Part shown: piece after piece, positions 4,555-6,655 of the stretch | Position numbering within the stretch: the first letter of the stretch is position 1 | How the letters are laid out: each line of letters starts with the position of its first letter | Assembly: GCA_030837395.1 (NCBI GenBank) | Contig: JAUPKO010000547.1 | Coordinates: forward strand, 1-6,655 | Length of the DNA stretch: 6,655 nt | Reading direction: 5' to 3' | DNA from: Actinomycetota bacterium | GTDB lineage: Bacteria > Actinomycetota > Actinomycetes > S36-B12 > UBA10799 | The notes under the pieces: model-generated | What the model saw: only the letters and a program-made list of their open reading frames with translations | Told to the model about the DNA's origin: nothing | Databases searched by the model: none | Translations under genes and position numbers: made by a program

Positions 4555-6655
4555 TCAGCCAAGTTCCGGGGACCGCGCCGGGCGTCCGTAGAGCCACCCC
4601 TGAGCGTGCCGCCATCCCTGCCCGAGCAGCACCGAGGCCTCCGCCTCGGACTCCACCCCCTCCGCGACCGAGTCGATGCCGACCTCCTGCGCCAATCCGG
4701 CGATGGCGCGCGCCAACTGCTCCGACGTCGGATCACCGCGACCGATCCGGTTGGTGAAGGATCGGTCCAGTTTGAGCCCGGAGATGGGCAGGTCGCGCAG
4801 CATCGCGATCGACGAATAGCCGGTGCCGAAGTCGTCCGCGAACCACTTGACGCCGAGGTCCGCGAGCCGCTCCACCTGCTGCATGGTGACGTCGGTGATG
4901 CCGGGCAGGGACGTCTCCGTGACCTCGAGGTGCAACCTATGCGGTGCGACCCCCCAGCGTTGGAGTTCATCTTCGACAGCCTGGAAGTATCCGGGCTCGC
5001 CGAGGGTCCGGCCCGAAACGTTGGCCGCCACGGTGAGGTTGGCGGGCATACGAGCCAGGAACTCCACAACTTGGCGCAGCATCGCCCGGTCGATCTCCAC
5101 TATCAAAGTCGAGCGCTCGGCGACCGGCAGGAAGGAATCGGGTGCGATCACCTGGGCCGAGGCAGTCTCCCACCGCACGAGCGCTTCAAAACCGACTGTC
5201 CGACCCGATTCGAGCGCCACCACCGGTTGGTACCAAGCGGCGAACTCACCGGCCGGCAGACCGCGCCGGATGTCGGCTTCCAGGTGTAGCCGTTGCCGAG
5301 CCACCGAAGCTTGGTCGTCCGCGATGAAGGCAACTTGATCGCGGCCTTGGCCCTTGGCCGCCCGCATGGCCGTAGCCGCGTCACGGAGAATCTCCTCCGG
5401 GTTCGACCCCGGACCGGCTGTCGCGATACCGATACTCACGGTGGGAAAAACCACTTCGCCGCCGAGGTCCACACCGCCCTTGGCGGCGGTGCGAAGTTGC
5501 TCCGCCATGGTCGCCAGGTCGGCTCGACTGCGTGCGCCTTCCACCACAGCCACGAACTCGTCACCCGATCCACGGCCGATTGTCGGCAACTGCCCGCGAA
5601 GCCGTTGTCCTACCTCTCTCAGCAACTCGTCGCCACCGGCATGCGTGAGTGCGTCGTTGACGGCGGTCAGGCCATCCACACCCACCACCAGGATCGCCAC
5701 CGTGCCGCTGCCGCCCTGGTGCCAGGATTCGGCAAGGCGGGCAACAGCCTCCTTTGCCGTCTGTACCACCTGGGCACGATTGGCCAGCCCGGTGAGGCTG
5801 TCGCTGGCGGAGGCCCTCGCCAACGCTCGCCGGGCGGCCACCTCGGAGTTGACGTCATGCAAGGCCACGACCGTCTCAGTGCCCGACTCGGAAAGCGTCG
5901 AGCTCAGGGCGACCACCCGATGGCTCCCGTCGGCGCAGCGGAGTCGACACTCGCCAACCGACAGCCCTCCGGCGCCGGCGGTAAGTAGCCGCCGAGCATC
6001 CGTGCGGTCATCGGGGTGGACCAGCCGGGTGAACTCCCGACCGACCACGTGCTCACTCCACCACCCCAGCAGCCGCCGGGAGGAGTCGGACACCCACGTG
6101 ATCAGCCCGTGGGCATCGACAACCCACACCGCGTCCGACATGTTCTCGGCCAACAGTCGGTAGTGCCGCTCGCTGGCAGCCAATTCTTCCTGCGCCCGGA
6201 CGCGGCTGGAGATGTCCTCCTGGATTCCACTGATCCGGATGGGCCGGCCCGCCTCGTCCCGTTCCGTGACACTGCCGAAGTCCCGCGTCCACACCCAATG
6301 CCCGTCGCGGTGCAGGCGACGCGACTGCAATTCATAGTGCGGCGCCAGACCTTCGGTCACGAGTCGCAGCATCTCCTTGACCCTTGGCACGTCTGCCGGA
6401 TGCGTCTGCTCGGCCCATGTGCCCGCAGACGGCATCAAGTCGTCGGACGAGTAGCCGATTATCTCGGACCAACGGGCGTTGAACCGGGCTTCACCGGTGG
6501 TTACGTTCCAGTCCCAGGTGGCCAACTCGGCCCCTTCGACGGCAACTTCAGCCAGCGCACGCTGCCAGTCGAGTTGCGCCTGCAACTCCCCCACTCGCGC
6601 TCGTGAAAGGCGGATGTCGTGCACGTCCTGGAGCCCGATAGCGGCACCGGACACA
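4555..6655 (-). CDS. PAS-PAS-GGDEF-EAL cyclic-di-GMP signalling protein (5' end beyond window)
   Basis: The product combines sensory PAS domains with a diguanylate cyclase (GGDEF) and a c-di-GMP phosphodiesterase (EAL) domain. Residues are numbered from the GTG at 6654. PAS 1 is about 40-150, with its PAC end GIQEDISSRVRAQEEL; PAS 2 is about 163-271; GGDEF about 284-445, opening with DSLTGLANR; EAL about 452-695. The cyclase signature reads SGDEF (363-367) rather than GGDEF, and the RxxD inhibitory site is absent (GQLP at its expected position). The EAL domain keeps its expected catalytic set: Glu490 in EALVRW, Asn545, Glu580 (or Glu577), Asp607-Asp608 in DDFGTGYSS, Lys628 in LKLD, Glu665 in EGVES and Gln685. 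The first residues (GAAIGLQDVHDIRL) look like the tail of another PAS/PAC domain, so the GTG is probably an internal valine and the true start lies right of the window. No transmembrane segment is visible in this part. Net activity is probably phosphodiesterase, or dual. Confidence 0.93.
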   Translation of the reverse strand, partial: VSGAAIGLQDVHDIRLSRARVGELQAQLDWQRALAEVAVEGAELATWDWNVTTGEARFNARWSEIIGYSSDDLMPSAGTWAEQTHPADVPRVKEMLRLVTEGLAPHYELQSRRLHRDGHWVWTRDFGSVTERDEAGRPIRISGIQEDISSRVRAQEELAASERHYRLLAENMSDAVWVVDAHGLITWVSDSSRRLLGWWSEHVVGREFTRLVHPDDRTDARRLLTAGAGGLSVGECRLRCADGSHRVVALSSTLSESGTETVVALHDVNSEVAARRALARASASDSLTGLANRAQVVQTAKEAVARLAESWHQGGSGTVAILVVGVDGLTAVNDALTHAGGDELLREVGQRLRGQLPTIGRGSGDEFVAVVEGARSRADLATMAEQLRTAAKGGVDLGGEVVFPTVSIGIATAGPGSNPEEILRDAATAMRAAKGQGRDQVAFIADDQASVARQRLHLEADIRRGLPAGEFAAWYQPVVALESGRTVGFEALVRWETASAQVIAPDSFLPVAERSTLIVEIDRAMLRQVVEFLARMPANLTVAANVSGRTLGEPGYFQAVEDELQRWGVAPHRLHLEVTETSLPGITDVTMQQVERLADLGVKWFADDFGTGYSSIAMLRDLPISGLKLDRSFTNRIGRGDPTSEQLARAIAGLAQEVGIDSVAEGVESEAEASVLLGQGWRHAQGWLYGRPARSPELG

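Noticed and set aside
5293..6163. Plus-strand open frames of 231 and 269 codons opposite the GGDEF-EAL gene
   Set aside because: They are antisense shadows of conserved PAS and GGDEF coding sequence and have no motifs of their own.

Overview
The window is GC-rich, with GC-biased third codon positions, long spurious antisense frames and a hairpin terminator without a U-tract. This points to a high-GC Gram-positive bacterium (Actinomycetota). Nothing in the window fixes the genus. It reads as chromosomal; I see no insertion sequence, integrase, tRNA, rRNA, CRISPR or phage gene.

Layout. (1) Positions 1-2390, minus strand: an arginine deiminase (ADI) operon read right to left. It holds arcA (arginine deiminase, complete), then arcB (catabolic ornithine carbamoyltransferase, complete), then the first 28 codons of an APC-superfamily permease, most likely an ArcD arginine/ornithine antiporter, which runs off the left edge. 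Carbamate kinase (arcC) is not in view and may lie further left. (2) Positions 2391-2767: a 377-bp divergent control region. It carries a perfect 7-9-7 inverted repeat, extra copies of its half-site, one small hairpin just ahead of each flanking ribosome-binding site, and an AT-richer stretch that probably holds the rightward promoter. (3) Positions 2768-4471, plus strand: a YfcC/DcuC-family membrane transporter with an unusual extracytoplasmic insertion. (4) Positions 4472-4554: a strong bidirectional hairpin terminator between convergent genes. (5) Positions 4555-6655, minus strand: a multidomain PAS-PAS-GGDEF-EAL cyclic-di-GMP protein whose N-terminus lies beyond the right edge.

How the parts work together. 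ArcA turns arginine into citrulline and ammonia. ArcB turns citrulline plus phosphate into ornithine and carbamoyl phosphate, from which carbamate kinase would make ATP. An antiporter exchanges ornithine for arginine. The window offers two transporter candidates from unrelated families: the APC gene at the end of the operon and the divergent YfcC-like gene. The shared intergenic region, with its operator-like dyad, suggests co-regulation. The cyclic-di-GMP protein is a separate convergent unit, and no functional link to arginine catabolism can be shown from sequence.

I did not find a clearly new multi-gene system. The points most worth following are the operator-like dyad with repeated half-sites, the insertion in the YfcC-like transporter, the pairing of two transporter families around one ADI operon, and the SGDEF/degenerate I-site pattern beside an intact EAL domain.
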